DNA from: Chryseobacterium sp. G0201
GTDB lineage: Bacteria; Bacteroidota; Bacteroidia; Flavobacteriales; Weeksellaceae
Direction of reading: 5' to 3'
Length of the DNA: 64,000 nucleotides
Assembly (NCBI RefSeq): GCF_003815655.1
Contig: NZ_CP033917.1
Span: 1,426,001-1,490,000 of the forward strand
The first letter of the stretch is position 1. Every line of letters starts with the position of its first letter. A program made the translations under genes and the position numbers. The notes beneath the pieces are model-generated. The model was not told the DNA's origin. It worked only from the letters and a program-made list of their open reading frames with translations, and made no database searches. Positions 16,547 to 26,084 of this stretch are shown piece by piece.

Positions 16547-17950
16547 TTAAACAATATCCTGTTGAGCACTATAGAAATTTGGAAAACGAAGCTGAACGGT
16601 CGTCCCCTGGTTTTCGTGAGAACTGACAATTAATTCACCGTTATGCATTCTGACAATGTTTCGGGCTAAAGGAAGTCCAATACCGTAACCTTCGTAGTTT
16701 TTTGTATTCGAAGCCCTGAAAAATGGATCGTAGATCTTGTTCATTTCCTCCTGAGGAATACCAATCCCGTTGTCTTTTATGATGATATAAACATCTGTAT
16801 CTGTAGCTCCTAATGACACTTTTACCTGTTGAAAATTAGAATATTTACAACCATTCTGTATAATATTGGTAACCGCAAGATGCAATAACTGCTCGTTCCC
16901 CTGAACTTTCAATTTTTTCGGATTATCCGGCAACATGCTTATATCCAGATAGATATTATTTCGAACATCAATTTTTCTCAATGTCTCGATAACATCCCAA
17001 AGCAATTGATCGATTCTTACCTTGTCCATTTTCTGGATCTTCCCGTCAAATCCGGTTTGGGCAATCATCAACAAAGCCTTGATCTTTTTGTCTAATTTTT
17101 CGGCTTCATCTAAAATAATTTCTAAAGTTTCCTTGTATTCATCACCGGTTCTGCTGATCGAAAGTGCCACATCTGCTTCTCCCATAATCGAAGTCAAGGG
17201 CGTTCTCAACTCGTGAGAAACATTTCCAATTAAATGATTTTGAGTTTCAAATGAGGTTTCGATACGATTCAACATATCGTTAAAGGTTTCCACCAACTCA
17301 TTCAATTCTTTATTATCAGGCTGAGATTCCAATCTTAAGTGTAGATTTTCGGAACTTATATCCTTTACTTTTCCTGTAATTTTTAAAATAGGCTTAAATA
17401 AAGTTTTAGATAAATAAAAAGAGAAAATCATACTAAAGAACAACGAAAGAACGATACAAGTTATTAAAGTTCGTTTCAAAAAGCCCAAATAATAAACCAC
17501 ATAATGGTTTTTGGCGGAAGCTATCGCAATATATTCTTTATCATCAGACTTAAAAGACTGCCCGATATAATAAAACTCTTTATCATTATAATTTGCCTCT
17601 CCTTTTTTGACAATATTCTTGAAAAAATAGTCAGGAATATGCACTTCCTGAGAGATTTTCTTAAAATTAGAATCCTCTGGAACAGCAAAAACATAATCTC
17701 TTTCCATAGGAAGTTCTTCATCATTAGAACTATTCAGGACATAGTTTTCAGGCAAGTCAAGATGATCTTTACTTTTCTCGATCTGAACGATGGTCGTTGT
17801 ACGGATCTTTAGCAGTTCATAAAACCTCTGATGCGAAAAGTTGACAATCGAAAAATACACCAATCCACTAAACAGCAATATAATGGCGGTAAAAACCAAC
17901 ATTAAAAGCACCATCGTTTTGGTCTGATTTGTAACAACTTTATTAAACAT
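16547..17950 (-). CDS. sensor histidine kinase (HAMP-HisKA-HATPase)
   Basis: 467 aa. Membrane segments at about residues 11-34 and 160-181 flank a periplasmic sensor of about 125 residues with no recognised ligand motif. Then HAMP (about 182-235), HisKA with phospho-acceptor H246 in VSHELRTPLTSIMGEAD, and the HATPase with NIIQNGCKYS (N box), DNGIGI (G1) and GYGIGLPLAR (G2). It follows its response regulator by 3 nt, so the pair is one unit. Signal and targets are unknown; the adjacent genes give no clue. Confidence 0.95.
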   Translation of the reverse strand: MFNKVVTNQTKTMVLLMLVFTAIILLFSGLVYFSIVNFSHQRFYELLKIRTTTIVQIEKSKDHLDLPENYVLNSSNDEELPMERDYVFAVPEDSNFKKISQEVHIPDYFFKNIVKKGEANYNDKEFYYIGQSFKSDDKEYIAIASAKNHYVVYYLGFLKRTLITCIVLSLFFSMIFSFYLSKTLFKPILKITGKVKDISSENLHLRLESQPDNKELNELVETFNDMLNRIETSFETQNHLIGNVSHELRTPLTSIMGEADVALSISRTGDEYKETLEIILDEAEKLDKKIKALLMIAQTGFDGKIQKMDKVRIDQLLWDVIETLRKIDVRNNIYLDISMLPDNPKKLKVQGNEQLLHLAVTNIIQNGCKYSNFQQVKVSLGATDTDVYIIIKDNGIGIPQEEMNKIYDPFFRASNTKNYEGYGIGLPLARNIVRMHNGELIVSSHENQGTTVQLRFPNFYSAQQDIV

Positions 17951-17953
17951 TCA

Positions 17954-18661
17954 TTAAGGCTTTTTCAACACATACCCCATTCCTATCACGGTATGTATCA
18001 ACTTATTATCTTCTTTATGATCCAGTTTTTTTCTTAAATAATTCACATAAACATCTACTACATTGGTTCCCAATTCATAATTCACGCCCCAAACCGCATC
18101 CAGAATTTCTGCTCTGGAAATCACTTTTTCAGGGTTATTAAGGAAATACAGCAACAATTTATATTCTGTGGAAGTCAATGAAATATCCTCGCCTGCTCGG
18201 GTTACCTTTTTAGTATAATCATTAACGATCAGATCTGAAAATTGAAAAACATGTTCGTTATCAACCTCAGGCTCAGCAATTTCCTGAGCCGGACTGTTAT
18301 TACTTCTTCTTAATAAAGATTTTACACGCGCAACCAATTCAATAAACTTGAAAGGCTTTACCAGATAATCATCTCCTCCGCTTTCCAGGCCAAGAACGAT
18401 ATTTTCGGAAGTTCCCAATGCCGTTAAAAACAGAATCGGGACATGCTTATTCGTTTTTCTGATCTCTTTACAGACATCCAAACCATTCATTTCCGGTAAC
18501 ATAATATCTAAAATTACCAGATCAAAATCGTTAGACTGCACCAATTGCACTCCGGTACGCCCGTCAAAAGCCACAGAAATTTCATAGCCATTCTCCTGAA
18601 GTCCCTTTTTTATAAAAGATACTACGCTGGTTTCGTCTTCGATCAGAACAATTTTTTTCAT
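17954..18661 (-). CDS. OmpR/PhoB-family response regulator
   Basis: 235 aa. Receiver domain residues 1-118 with acidic pocket EDE (8-10), phosphorylation site D52 in LVILDIMLPE, Thr in LFLTALG and Lys in DDYLVKPF. The C-terminal winged helix (about 135-235) has TSTEYKLLLYFLNNPEKVISR and VDVYVNYLRKKL, the DNA-recognition region. Partner of the histidine kinase encoded 3 nt downstream. Confidence 0.95.
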   Translation of the reverse strand: MKKIVLIEDETSVVSFIKKGLQENGYEISVAFDGRTGVQLVQSNDFDLVILDIMLPEMNGLDVCKEIRKTNKHVPILFLTALGTSENIVLGLESGGDDYLVKPFKFIELVARVKSLLRRSNNSPAQEIAEPEVDNEHVFQFSDLIVNDYTKKVTRAGEDISLTSTEYKLLLYFLNNPEKVISRAEILDAVWGVNYELGTNVVDVYVNYLRKKLDHKEDNKLIHTVIGMGYVLKKP

Positions 18662-18844
18662 AAGTAACGAATTTCACAAAAATAGAAAATTTATTTCGGT
18701 TGAAGGTGTCATGTTGGAAGATTGGAACTAATATCATATCGCAAAAAACCTATTTGCTATTTAATCCGTCTACTTCTTCCCTATTTTTAATAACAATTTT
18801 CAATTAACTATTTATCGTTTCTGAAAATTATATATAATTAATGC

Positions 18845-18852
18845 TAAATTTG
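18845..18852 (+). promoter_or_regulatory. -7 box upstream of the XRE-cupin regulator
   Basis: TAAATTTG, an exact TAnnTTTG match, 47 nt before ATG 18900. No clear TTG element 20 nt upstream, so strength is uncertain. Confidence 0.5.
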
Positions 18853-18899
18853 TTCTCATTAATAATGATGAAAACAATTCGGGTTAAATTTTAAGCAAT

Positions 18900-19475
18900 A
18901 TGAATGATTTTTTAATAGGTATCGGGAAAAGATTGAAAGATATTAGAAAAAAAAACAATTTAACCATTAATGAATTGGCTTTCAAGGCAAATGTAAGCAA
19001 CGGACTTGTTTCCAGAATTGAAAACGGCCGAACTATTCCTTCCCTTCCTGTACTTTTAGACCTTATTCAATCTTTGGAAATCGATGCAAGTTATTTCTTC
19101 GAAGGCGTAGAGAAAAAATCGCATGCAAAATTCATCCATTTACCTAAAGAAAATCAACAGCTTATCGAAAAAGAAGTTGAAGCTGAAGGTTTTAAATACA
19201 TGCATATTTTCAGTAAAAGCCTTCATTCATTAGGTTTTGAAGCCGCTTTACTAACTCTTGAACCTAATTCTAAGCGAGAAAAAGTAATTACAGACGCCTG
19301 GGAATTTAAATATATTCTAAAAGGAGAAGTAAAATATTTAATCGATAACGAAGAAATAATTCTAAAAGAAGGCGATTCTTTATATTTCAACGGAAAATTT
19401 CCACACGTTCCGGTAAGCATCAGCGACGAAAGCTGTATCATGCTTGTTCTTTATTTTTATTCTGATAACCATTAA
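18900..19475 (+). CDS. XRE-family regulator with C-terminal cupin
   Basis: 191 aa. Helix-turn-helix at about residues 8-60 (IGKRLKDIRKKNNLTINELAFKA is the start; SNGLVSRIENGRTIPSLPVL is the recognition region) followed by a cupin_2 barrel at about 110-188 (EFKYILKGEVKYLID, GDSLYFNGKFPH). This architecture is that of small-molecule-sensing local regulators. It is encoded on the same strand and just upstream of the TonB receptor and putative phosphonate genes, with a 357-nt gap, so it is the natural candidate to control them. The ligand is unknown. Confidence 0.9.
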   Translation: MNDFLIGIGKRLKDIRKKNNLTINELAFKANVSNGLVSRIENGRTIPSLPVLLDLIQSLEIDASYFFEGVEKKSHAKFIHLPKENQQLIEKEVEAEGFKYMHIFSKSLHSLGFEAALLTLEPNSKREKVITDAWEFKYILKGEVKYLIDNEEIILKEGDSLYFNGKFPHVPVSISDESCIMLVLYFYSDNH

Positions 19476-19832
19476 TTTTTTTTGTTTATCAGACATTTTA
19501 AATCTCATTTTTAAGCCAAATTTAAACCCAAAAGTTTACAAATACTCAACTTTTGATTTTTTGACACATTCTAAAATTAACCTAGAATTAACTAAAAACC
19601 GTTCAAATCACTGAATTATTTTATTAATGATGCGTTTGATTAAATCTTTGAAAACAGCTACACACATCTATTTCACTCACCTTTTTACGCCTTATATTCT
19701 ATTTTCATTAAAATCTTAAAGTAAAATACACGTAATATTTCTATGAATTTCTTAATTATTACTTAACATACAATTATTACATATATTAAAATTATTAGCT
19801 TGATTTGCATAAAAAATTTAATATATGTAAAA
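19476..19832. other. intergenic region upstream of the TonB-dependent receptor
   Basis: No gene seen. A weak -7-like box TTGATTTG at 19800-19807 would give a transcript starting about 20 nt before ATG 19833. AGTTTACAAATA at about 19534 recalls the inverted repeat arms at 26000-26057, which begin GTTTACAAATAG. Confidence 0.45.
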
Positions 19833-22658
19833 ATGGGAACAAAATTAGAGAAATTACTTATCCTCGTTTTTGTCTGTTTCATCACATTTGCTTCAGCACA
19901 AAAACAATCCATCATAGGAATCGTTCTTGATGAGAGCCAGCCTCTTCCGGGAGCTTCCATAAAAATAAAAGGTTCATCTAAAAGTGCTGTAACCGATGTT
20001 GACGGAAAATTTACCATTAATGATGTAAAAACAGGTCAACAGAATTTACAAATAAGCTACATAGGTTATGAAACTAAAAGTTTAGATATAGACGCAAAAT
20101 CTGGAGAAGTTACAGATCTTGGAATTCTAAAACTTACTCAAAAACAGAAAAATATAGATGAAGTTGTCATCACTTCTACCTTAAAAAATAGTGAAGCAAG
20201 AGCTTTAAACCTTCAAAAAAACGCCATCAATATCTCCAACGTAATTGCTTCTGACGGAATCGGGAAATTACCGGACAGAAATGCTGCCGAAACTGTTCAG
20301 AGAGTTCAAGGGGTTTCAATTGAAAGAGATCAGGGAGAAGGAAGATTCGTTTCTCTGAGAGGATTACCCCCATTTTGGGCATCAACAACCATCAACGGAA
20401 ACAGACTTCCGACCGCGGAAGAAGAAACAACTTCCAGAGCGACAGCTTTCGATTTTTTCCCTACAGAGCTGATCTCTTATGTTCATGTCAATAAATCTTT
20501 CACACCCGACATGGAATCCGACGGAATCGGCGGCGGCGTGAATTTTATCACGAAAACTCCACCCATGAAAACCGAGTTTAAAGCAACTTTAGGAAGTGGG
20601 TATAATGCCAAAGCTGATAAAGGAGTTTACAATTTGGGCTTGCTTTACGGAGGCAGAACGAAAGATAAAAAATTTGGTTATCTATTTAATTTTGCGCACT
20701 TCATCAGAAACTGGTCAACAGATAATTTTGAAGCCAGAAGAAGTGGTGATGAAGGGGTTTTCAGATTAGAACTTCGTGATTATAATGGCGTTAGAAAAAC
20801 GACAGGAATCAATACCGCTTTTGAATATGTTTTGTCTCCAAAAACTACATTTTATCTAAAAGGAATGTACGGAACATTGTCTGACGATGAAACGCATTAC
20901 AAACACAGAATCAGGTTTGATAAATTCAGTTCGACAAATAATACGGCAAGAGTTGAATTGCAAAACATTCATAATCTATTGATTACAGAATTGACTTCAG
21001 TTTCTTTAGGCGCGGTTCATAATTTAAACAAAGGAAAAATTGATTGGGATTTATCTTATTATGACAACAAATTTAAGTACGGAAATATTCCAGATAAACA
21101 AAATAACTCCTATTACGTTATAAAATATACACAATCTGGCGTTGGGATTAATCCAAATTACATTGCAGACCACGGAAACGGTCCGAGAGCTTACTGGAAA
21201 GCAGATGGCGGAAAATTAGATTATAAAGATCCCGATGCATTATTTGGATTTTACAGCGATCCGAATTTCAAAATGGATGCTTCACAAATGAAATTTACCG
21301 ATCTGGAATTCTACAAAGTTTTCGTTGAGGAAAAAGATAAAATCGTAGCAGCGTTCAACCATGAAATTTACGCTTCTGATAAATTAACCTTAAAATATGG
21401 TTTCAAATACAGGGACAAAGAACGTAACGCAAAATTCTCTGACATTTTCTACAATTGGAGCAACGGAACAGCACCGCTTTTATCTGATTCCGGACAGTAT
21501 ATCAAAACCCAGCTCAACGGTCCAAAATATTTAAGCGAAATGAATGCCCACATCGGGAATACTTTCGGACCTGTTTTATCGACATCAGGAATGGATCAGT
21601 TCTGGTTTCAAAACAATGGAAATTTAAAGATAAACACTACAGATTCAGAGTCGCTTGAATACAATAAAGCACTTGGAAGAAACTTCGATGTTTTCGAAAA
21701 ACATGCCGATGCATATGGAATGGGAACGTATAAAGTAAATGATCAGATTACGATTTTAGGAGGGATCAGATTATCAAATACGGATACAAAAGTGAAAGGT
21801 TACAATGTGATCGACAATACATTAGTTCCAGTTGAAAACACTAAAAAATACCTTGCCGTTTTGCCGATGTTGCACATTAAATATGCTTTAAACGACAAAA
21901 CCAATTTACGTTTCGCCGCAACGAGAACTTTCTCAAGACCGAATTTTGGAGACTTAACTCCGGGAGGAACGTACAGCGAAGCCGACAACGAATTTAAAGG
22001 AGGAAACCCGAATTTGAATCCGACCTATTCTTTAAACTTCGATTTAATGGGAGAATATTATTTTTCAAACGTCGGGATTTTGAGTGGTGGCGTTTTCTAT
22101 AAATCAATCACAGATCCGATTTTTCAGGATTCTTTTATCGGAAATTATAATGGAAATAACGGAGTGCAATTCACCGCGCCAAACAACGGAAAAGCAGCCT
22201 GGTTAGGCGGAATTGAGTTAGGAATCAACAGAAGATTCGATTTCCTGCCTGGTTTCCTACAATATTTCGGAACTCAATTGAACGCCACTTTCATGGATTC
22301 TCAAATGGAAAAACCAAGCGGAAGAGAGGTAAAACTTCCTTATCAGGCAAAAGAATTATACAACATTCAGTTATTTTTCGAGAAAAAAGGATTCAACGCA
22401 AGACTAGCTTACAACTACAAAGGAAAATATGCTGTTGAATATGCTGAAGAAGACTTAAATGATTCATATTACGGAAAATACAGCAGTTTAGACTTCGGAG
22501 GTTCTTATCAATTTACCAAACATCTTATGTTGTATGTTGACGTAAATAACATTCTGAACAAACCTTTGATCTACCATTTCGGAAAAGAAGAAACCCGCCC
22601 GGAACAGGTTGAATATTACGGAGTAAGATGCAATTTAGGAGTAAAACTTAATTTCTAA
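19833..22658 (+). CDS. TonB-dependent receptor with carboxypeptidase-regulatory domain
   Basis: Outer-membrane gated importer. From ATG 19833 (MGTKLEKLLILVFV) the product has 941 aa: signal peptide ending about ASAQ, a CarboxypepD_reg-like domain (GIVLDESQPLPGASIKIKG; VDGKFTI), a TonB-box-like IDEVVITS, the plug (LPDRNAAETVQRVQGVSI; GGGVNFITKT), and a C-terminal barrel ending in an aromatic, LGVKLNF. The ATG at 19800 adds a non-signal extension and overlaps the candidate promoter, so I reject it. It starts a run of four genes with gaps of 7-13 nt. Substrate is unknown; the downstream genes suggest an organophosphonate. Confidence 0.93.
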   Translation: MGTKLEKLLILVFVCFITFASAQKQSIIGIVLDESQPLPGASIKIKGSSKSAVTDVDGKFTINDVKTGQQNLQISYIGYETKSLDIDAKSGEVTDLGILKLTQKQKNIDEVVITSTLKNSEARALNLQKNAINISNVIASDGIGKLPDRNAAETVQRVQGVSIERDQGEGRFVSLRGLPPFWASTTINGNRLPTAEEETTSRATAFDFFPTELISYVHVNKSFTPDMESDGIGGGVNFITKTPPMKTEFKATLGSGYNAKADKGVYNLGLLYGGRTKDKKFGYLFNFAHFIRNWSTDNFEARRSGDEGVFRLELRDYNGVRKTTGINTAFEYVLSPKTTFYLKGMYGTLSDDETHYKHRIRFDKFSSTNNTARVELQNIHNLLITELTSVSLGAVHNLNKGKIDWDLSYYDNKFKYGNIPDKQNNSYYVIKYTQSGVGINPNYIADHGNGPRAYWKADGGKLDYKDPDALFGFYSDPNFKMDASQMKFTDLEFYKVFVEEKDKIVAAFNHEIYASDKLTLKYGFKYRDKERNAKFSDIFYNWSNGTAPLLSDSGQYIKTQLNGPKYLSEMNAHIGNTFGPVLSTSGMDQFWFQNNGNLKINTTDSESLEYNKALGRNFDVFEKHADAYGMGTYKVNDQITILGGIRLSNTDTKVKGYNVIDNTLVPVENTKKYLAVLPMLHIKYALNDKTNLRFAATRTFSRPNFGDLTPGGTYSEADNEFKGGNPNLNPTYSLNFDLMGEYYFSNVGILSGGVFYKSITDPIFQDSFIGNYNGNNGVQFTAPNNGKAAWLGGIELGINRRFDFLPGFLQYFGTQLNATFMDSQMEKPSGREVKLPYQAKELYNIQLFFEKKGFNARLAYNYKGKYAVEYAEEDLNDSYYGKYSSLDFGGSYQFTKHLMLYVDVNNILNKPLIYHFGKEETRPEQVEYYGVRCNLGVKLNF

Positions 22659-22668
22659 TCCATTAAAA

Positions 22669-23970
22669 ATGGCAGAAACTATCAATAAAAAAACATTAGT
22701 AACACTGAGAGCGGCTTTCGCTGCTTTTGGTGTCTACTTTTGCATGTATGGTTTTAGAAAACCCTTTACAGTAGCATCTTTCGAAGGACTTGCTTATTTC
22801 GGAGTTGACTATAAAGTGTTGATCATCATTGCGCAGGTCATGGGATATTTTATCTCAAAATTTATTGGAATTAAATTTATTTCAGAATTAAAACCGGAAA
22901 AAAGAATCTTTTATTTATTCACCTTTATCGCGGTTGCAGAACTTGCTTTGCTTGGTTTTGCGGTCGTTCCCGCGCCTTACAATATTCTTTTCATGTTCAT
23001 TAACGGAATTCCGTTGGGAATGATTTGGGGAATTGTCTTTTCTTACATTGAAGGACGAAAAACTACGGAAATCATTGGATTATTTTTGTGTTCAAGCTTT
23101 GTAGTTTCTTCAGGATTTACAAAATCTGTCGGGAAATTTTTAATGGATACTTTCAATATTTCAGAATTCTGGATGCCTTTTTCGGCAGGTTTAGTTTTCA
23201 TTATCCCGTTGTTGGTATTCGGGTTTATGTTGGAGAAACTTCCAAAACCGACCGAAGAAGATATTTTATTAAAAAATAAAAGACAGCCACTTAATAAATT
23301 GGAAAGGAAAAAAATCATTCAACAGTTTTTTGTTCCGATGATCTGCATTACATTTTTATATGTGAGTTTAACGATTTTAAGAGATTTCAGGGATAATTTT
23401 AACCGTGAGATCTGGGATAATTTACACATCAAATTTGATAGTTCGATCTTCACCTTAACGGAAATTCCGATTGCGATCATGGTGCTTTTGATTTTAAGTT
23501 TCATGGTTAAAGTGAAAAATAACAAAAGAGCTTTTGCCTATTATCATTACATCCTTTTTGGCGGAATTTTGACGGTCGGTTTTTCAACTTATTTATTTGA
23601 AAATAGCCTAATGTCACCTTTTGTTTGGATGGTTCTTTCAGGTTTTGGAATGTATTTATGCTACATTCCGTTCAACGGAATTTATTTTGACAGAATGATT
23701 GCCGCCTTTGATATTAAAGGAAATGTAGGATTTTTGATCTATCTGGTAGATTCTTTTGGGTATTTGGGAAGTGTTTTGATTCTGCTTTATAAAAATTTCG
23801 GCTCACCGCAGACTTCCTGGCTGAATTTTTACATTAAATTAAACTATATCATCGTAGTTGTAGCATTGGTTTCTTCTCTCATCGCTTTTATCATGTTCAG
23901 AAGAAAATCAAGAAAAAATAAAATTAACAATAAACCATACATCAATTTCGATCCGTCGAACAGTATATAA
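22669..23970 (+). CDS. DUF5690/MFS-like inner-membrane transporter
   Basis: 433 aa, about 12 membrane segments. The opening TLRAAFAAFGVYFCMYGFRKPFTVASFE matches the DUF5690 family, a distant branch of the major facilitator superfamily; GIPLGMIWGIVFSYIEGRKTTE is a second family stretch. It has a typical cytoplasmic loop rich in Lys between segments 6 and 7. Ten nt after the receptor and 13 nt before the FAD oxidase, so it probably carries the same compound across the inner membrane. That substrate role is inference. Confidence 0.88.
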   Translation: MAETINKKTLVTLRAAFAAFGVYFCMYGFRKPFTVASFEGLAYFGVDYKVLIIIAQVMGYFISKFIGIKFISELKPEKRIFYLFTFIAVAELALLGFAVVPAPYNILFMFINGIPLGMIWGIVFSYIEGRKTTEIIGLFLCSSFVVSSGFTKSVGKFLMDTFNISEFWMPFSAGLVFIIPLLVFGFMLEKLPKPTEEDILLKNKRQPLNKLERKKIIQQFFVPMICITFLYVSLTILRDFRDNFNREIWDNLHIKFDSSIFTLTEIPIAIMVLLILSFMVKVKNNKRAFAYYHYILFGGILTVGFSTYLFENSLMSPFVWMVLSGFGMYLCYIPFNGIYFDRMIAAFDIKGNVGFLIYLVDSFGYLGSVLILLYKNFGSPQTSWLNFYIKLNYIIVVVALVSSLIAFIMFRRKSRKNKINNKPYINFDPSNSI

Positions 23971-23983
23971 ATTATAGTAAAAA

Positions 23984-25138
23984 ATGACAACAAAATTCGA
24001 TTTAATCGTTGTAGGAGGTGGCATTTTAGGGACATTTCATGCATATCATGCGTTGAAAAAAGGTCTGAAAGTAGCTTTATTGGAAAAAAATTCCATTCCT
24101 CAAGGGGCAACGGTAAGAAATTTCGGGCAGGTCGTTCCTTCCGGAATGGATCTCAAATGGCAAAATTTCGGAAGAGAAAGTTTGGCAATTTATAACGAAC
24201 TTCAAGCGCAGACCAATTTAACGATAAGAAAAAACGGTTCTGTTTATATCGCTTCAAACGATGAAGAACTTCAGTTAATCAACGAGTTGCATGAGATTAA
24301 TAAGAATAATGATTATGAATCTGTTCTTTTATCAAAAAGCGAATGTATCAGTAGATTTGACGGTCTTCGTTCAGATTACTGCAAAGGCGGATTGTTTTTC
24401 CCGCAGGAATTATCGGTGGATTCTGCTGAAATGATCGTGAAACTTCATGCACTTTTGCAGGAAAAATTAGACTTAAAAATTTTCTACAATACAACCGTTG
24501 TTGAAACCCATGAAAATGACGGTAAATGTATCGCAATCACCGCAGACGGAACAGAATTGAATGCTTCAAAAATCATTATCTGTGGCGGGCATGAGTTTAA
24601 AACCTTATATCCAAACGTCTTTAATGAAAGTGATCTTGAAGTCAGCAAATTACAAATGCTTCAGACAAAACCACAGGGAATTTATTCTCTTCAGGGAAAT
24701 ATTTTGACGGGACTTTCCATCAGAAGATATGAGTCTTTTGAAGAATGTCCTTCTTTCGAAAAGATCAAATCTCTGGAAGATCCAAACTCTTTTGAGAAAA
24801 AATTTGGAGTTCATATTTTATTCAAACAAGCTCTTGATGGCTCGATTATTTTAGGAGATTCCCATGAATATGCAGATGCAAAGGATTCTGATAATTTAGG
24901 ATTTGATTTAAATATGGAAATCGACGAATTCATGATCAACGAAGCGAAGAAAATTATAGATCTTCCAACTTACGAGATTCAGAGAAGATGGTTTGGAGTG
25001 TATTCTCAATGCAAAACGAAAGATATTTTCGAACATAATCCATCACCAAATATTCACATCATAACAGGAATTGGAGGGAAAGGAATGACCGGAAGTGGAG
25101 GATTTTCAAAATTTAATATAGATAAAATTTATTCATAA
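23984..25138 (+). CDS. FAD-dependent oxidoreductase, TIGR03364 (HpnW-like)
   Basis: 384 aa, DAO-type glycine-oxidase-like flavoprotein. The FAD loop is LIVVGGGILGTFHAY at residues 5-19, the family phrase QGATVRNFGQVVPSGM follows, and the C-terminal ITGIGGKGMTGSGG is the second FAD contact. Members of this family are known to sit next to phosphonatase-like hydrolases and were proposed to oxidise an aminophosphonate such as 1-hydroxy-2-aminoethylphosphonate to the aldehyde. Here it is 7 nt ahead of just such a hydrolase. Reaction by analogy, not shown by sequence alone. Confidence 0.88.
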   Translation: MTTKFDLIVVGGGILGTFHAYHALKKGLKVALLEKNSIPQGATVRNFGQVVPSGMDLKWQNFGRESLAIYNELQAQTNLTIRKNGSVYIASNDEELQLINELHEINKNNDYESVLLSKSECISRFDGLRSDYCKGGLFFPQELSVDSAEMIVKLHALLQEKLDLKIFYNTTVVETHENDGKCIAITADGTELNASKIIICGGHEFKTLYPNVFNESDLEVSKLQMLQTKPQGIYSLQGNILTGLSIRRYESFEECPSFEKIKSLEDPNSFEKKFGVHILFKQALDGSIILGDSHEYADAKDSDNLGFDLNMEIDEFMINEAKKIIDLPTYEIQRRWFGVYSQCKTKDIFEHNPSPNIHIITGIGGKGMTGSGGFSKFNIDKIYS

Positions 25139-25145
25139 AAAACAA

Positions 25146-25817
25146 ATGAAGAATATAGAATTATTGGTTCTGGATATGGCCGGAACTACGATCAATGAAG
25201 ACAATGTAGTGTACAAAACTTTAATGACAGCAGTTAATGATTACGGTTACGAAGTTTCTTTAGAAAAAGTCTTATCAACCTGCGCCGGAATGGAAAAACT
25301 GGAGGCGATCAGCAGTTTATTAAAAGAAATTGGAGGAAATGAAGCAGATGCACTTGCCATTTTTGAAAACTTTTCAGATCAATTAAAGGAAGCGTATCAA
25401 AACTTAGAGGTAAAACCTATCAATGGCGTTGAAAATTTCTTGTTAAAAATGAGATCTCAAGACAAAAAAGTCGTTTTAAATACAGGTTACAATTCCCAAA
25501 TTGCACAACAACTTTTGGATAAATTAGGCTGGAAAGAAAATGTACATTTTGATGCTTTAATAACAGCAGATGACGTTTCAGAAAGCCGTCCAAGCCCTGA
25601 AATGATCATTCTTGCGATGAAAAAATTCAATATTAATGAACCTGAAAGGGTTTTAAAAGCCGGTGATTCTGTGATTGATATTAAAGAAGGAAAAAATGCA
25701 GGCTGCGGGCTGACAATTGCCGTTCTTTCAGGAGCTCAAAGCAGATCTGAACTGGAAAAATCTAATCCCGATTATATTTTCAACACTATTTCTGAGGCTG
25801 AACAATTCTTTAAATAA
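25146..25817 (+). CDS. phosphonatase-like HAD hydrolase (TIGR03351)
   Basis: 223 aa. It has the traits that separate phosphonoacetaldehyde hydrolase from other HAD enzymes: the nucleophile motif is D10-M-A-G-T-T (Ala where most HADs have a second Asp), the position before motif III is Arg (R148 in SRPSPEM) instead of Lys, and the cap region AGMEKLEAI has a Lys (K51) at the spot of the Schiff-base Lys of PhnX. The Asp pair GDSVIDI is at 173-179. It would cleave the C-P bond of phosphonoacetaldehyde or its hydroxy form. Preceded by the FAD oxidase that could make the aldehyde. No PhnW transaminase is present. Confidence 0.9.
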   Translation: MKNIELLVLDMAGTTINEDNVVYKTLMTAVNDYGYEVSLEKVLSTCAGMEKLEAISSLLKEIGGNEADALAIFENFSDQLKEAYQNLEVKPINGVENFLLKMRSQDKKVVLNTGYNSQIAQQLLDKLGWKENVHFDALITADDVSESRPSPEMIILAMKKFNINEPERVLKAGDSVIDIKEGKNAGCGLTIAVLSGAQSRSELEKSNPDYIFNTISEAEQFFK

Positions 25818-25999
25818 TTCTTTCAAATTAAGCTTATTTATTCAGCCTCTTTTTTTGATTTAAATACAGATTGCACCCATATTTTTCACGAATATTTACA
25901 AATAATCTTAATTGTATTATTTGTTGAAGAATTAGTGCCGTTTGTGTTTCAAAAACATAACTTTTTAATTATCAATTAATTAATTTTAAGTTCATACAA

Positions 26000-26057
26000 G
26001 TTTACAAATAGTAAATTAATTTTACAATTATTAAATATAAAATTACTATTTGTAAAC
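26000..26057. promoter_or_regulatory. perfect 15-bp inverted repeat upstream of the secreted phosphatase-like gene
   Basis: GTTTACAAATAGTAA at 26000-26014 and its exact complement at 26043-26057, separated by 28 nt, 27 nt before ATG 26085. AT-rich and without a T run, so an operator or a 5'-UTR stem is more likely than a terminator. Confidence 0.6.
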
Positions 26058-26084
26058 TTTATCATTCAAAAACTATTTATTAAT

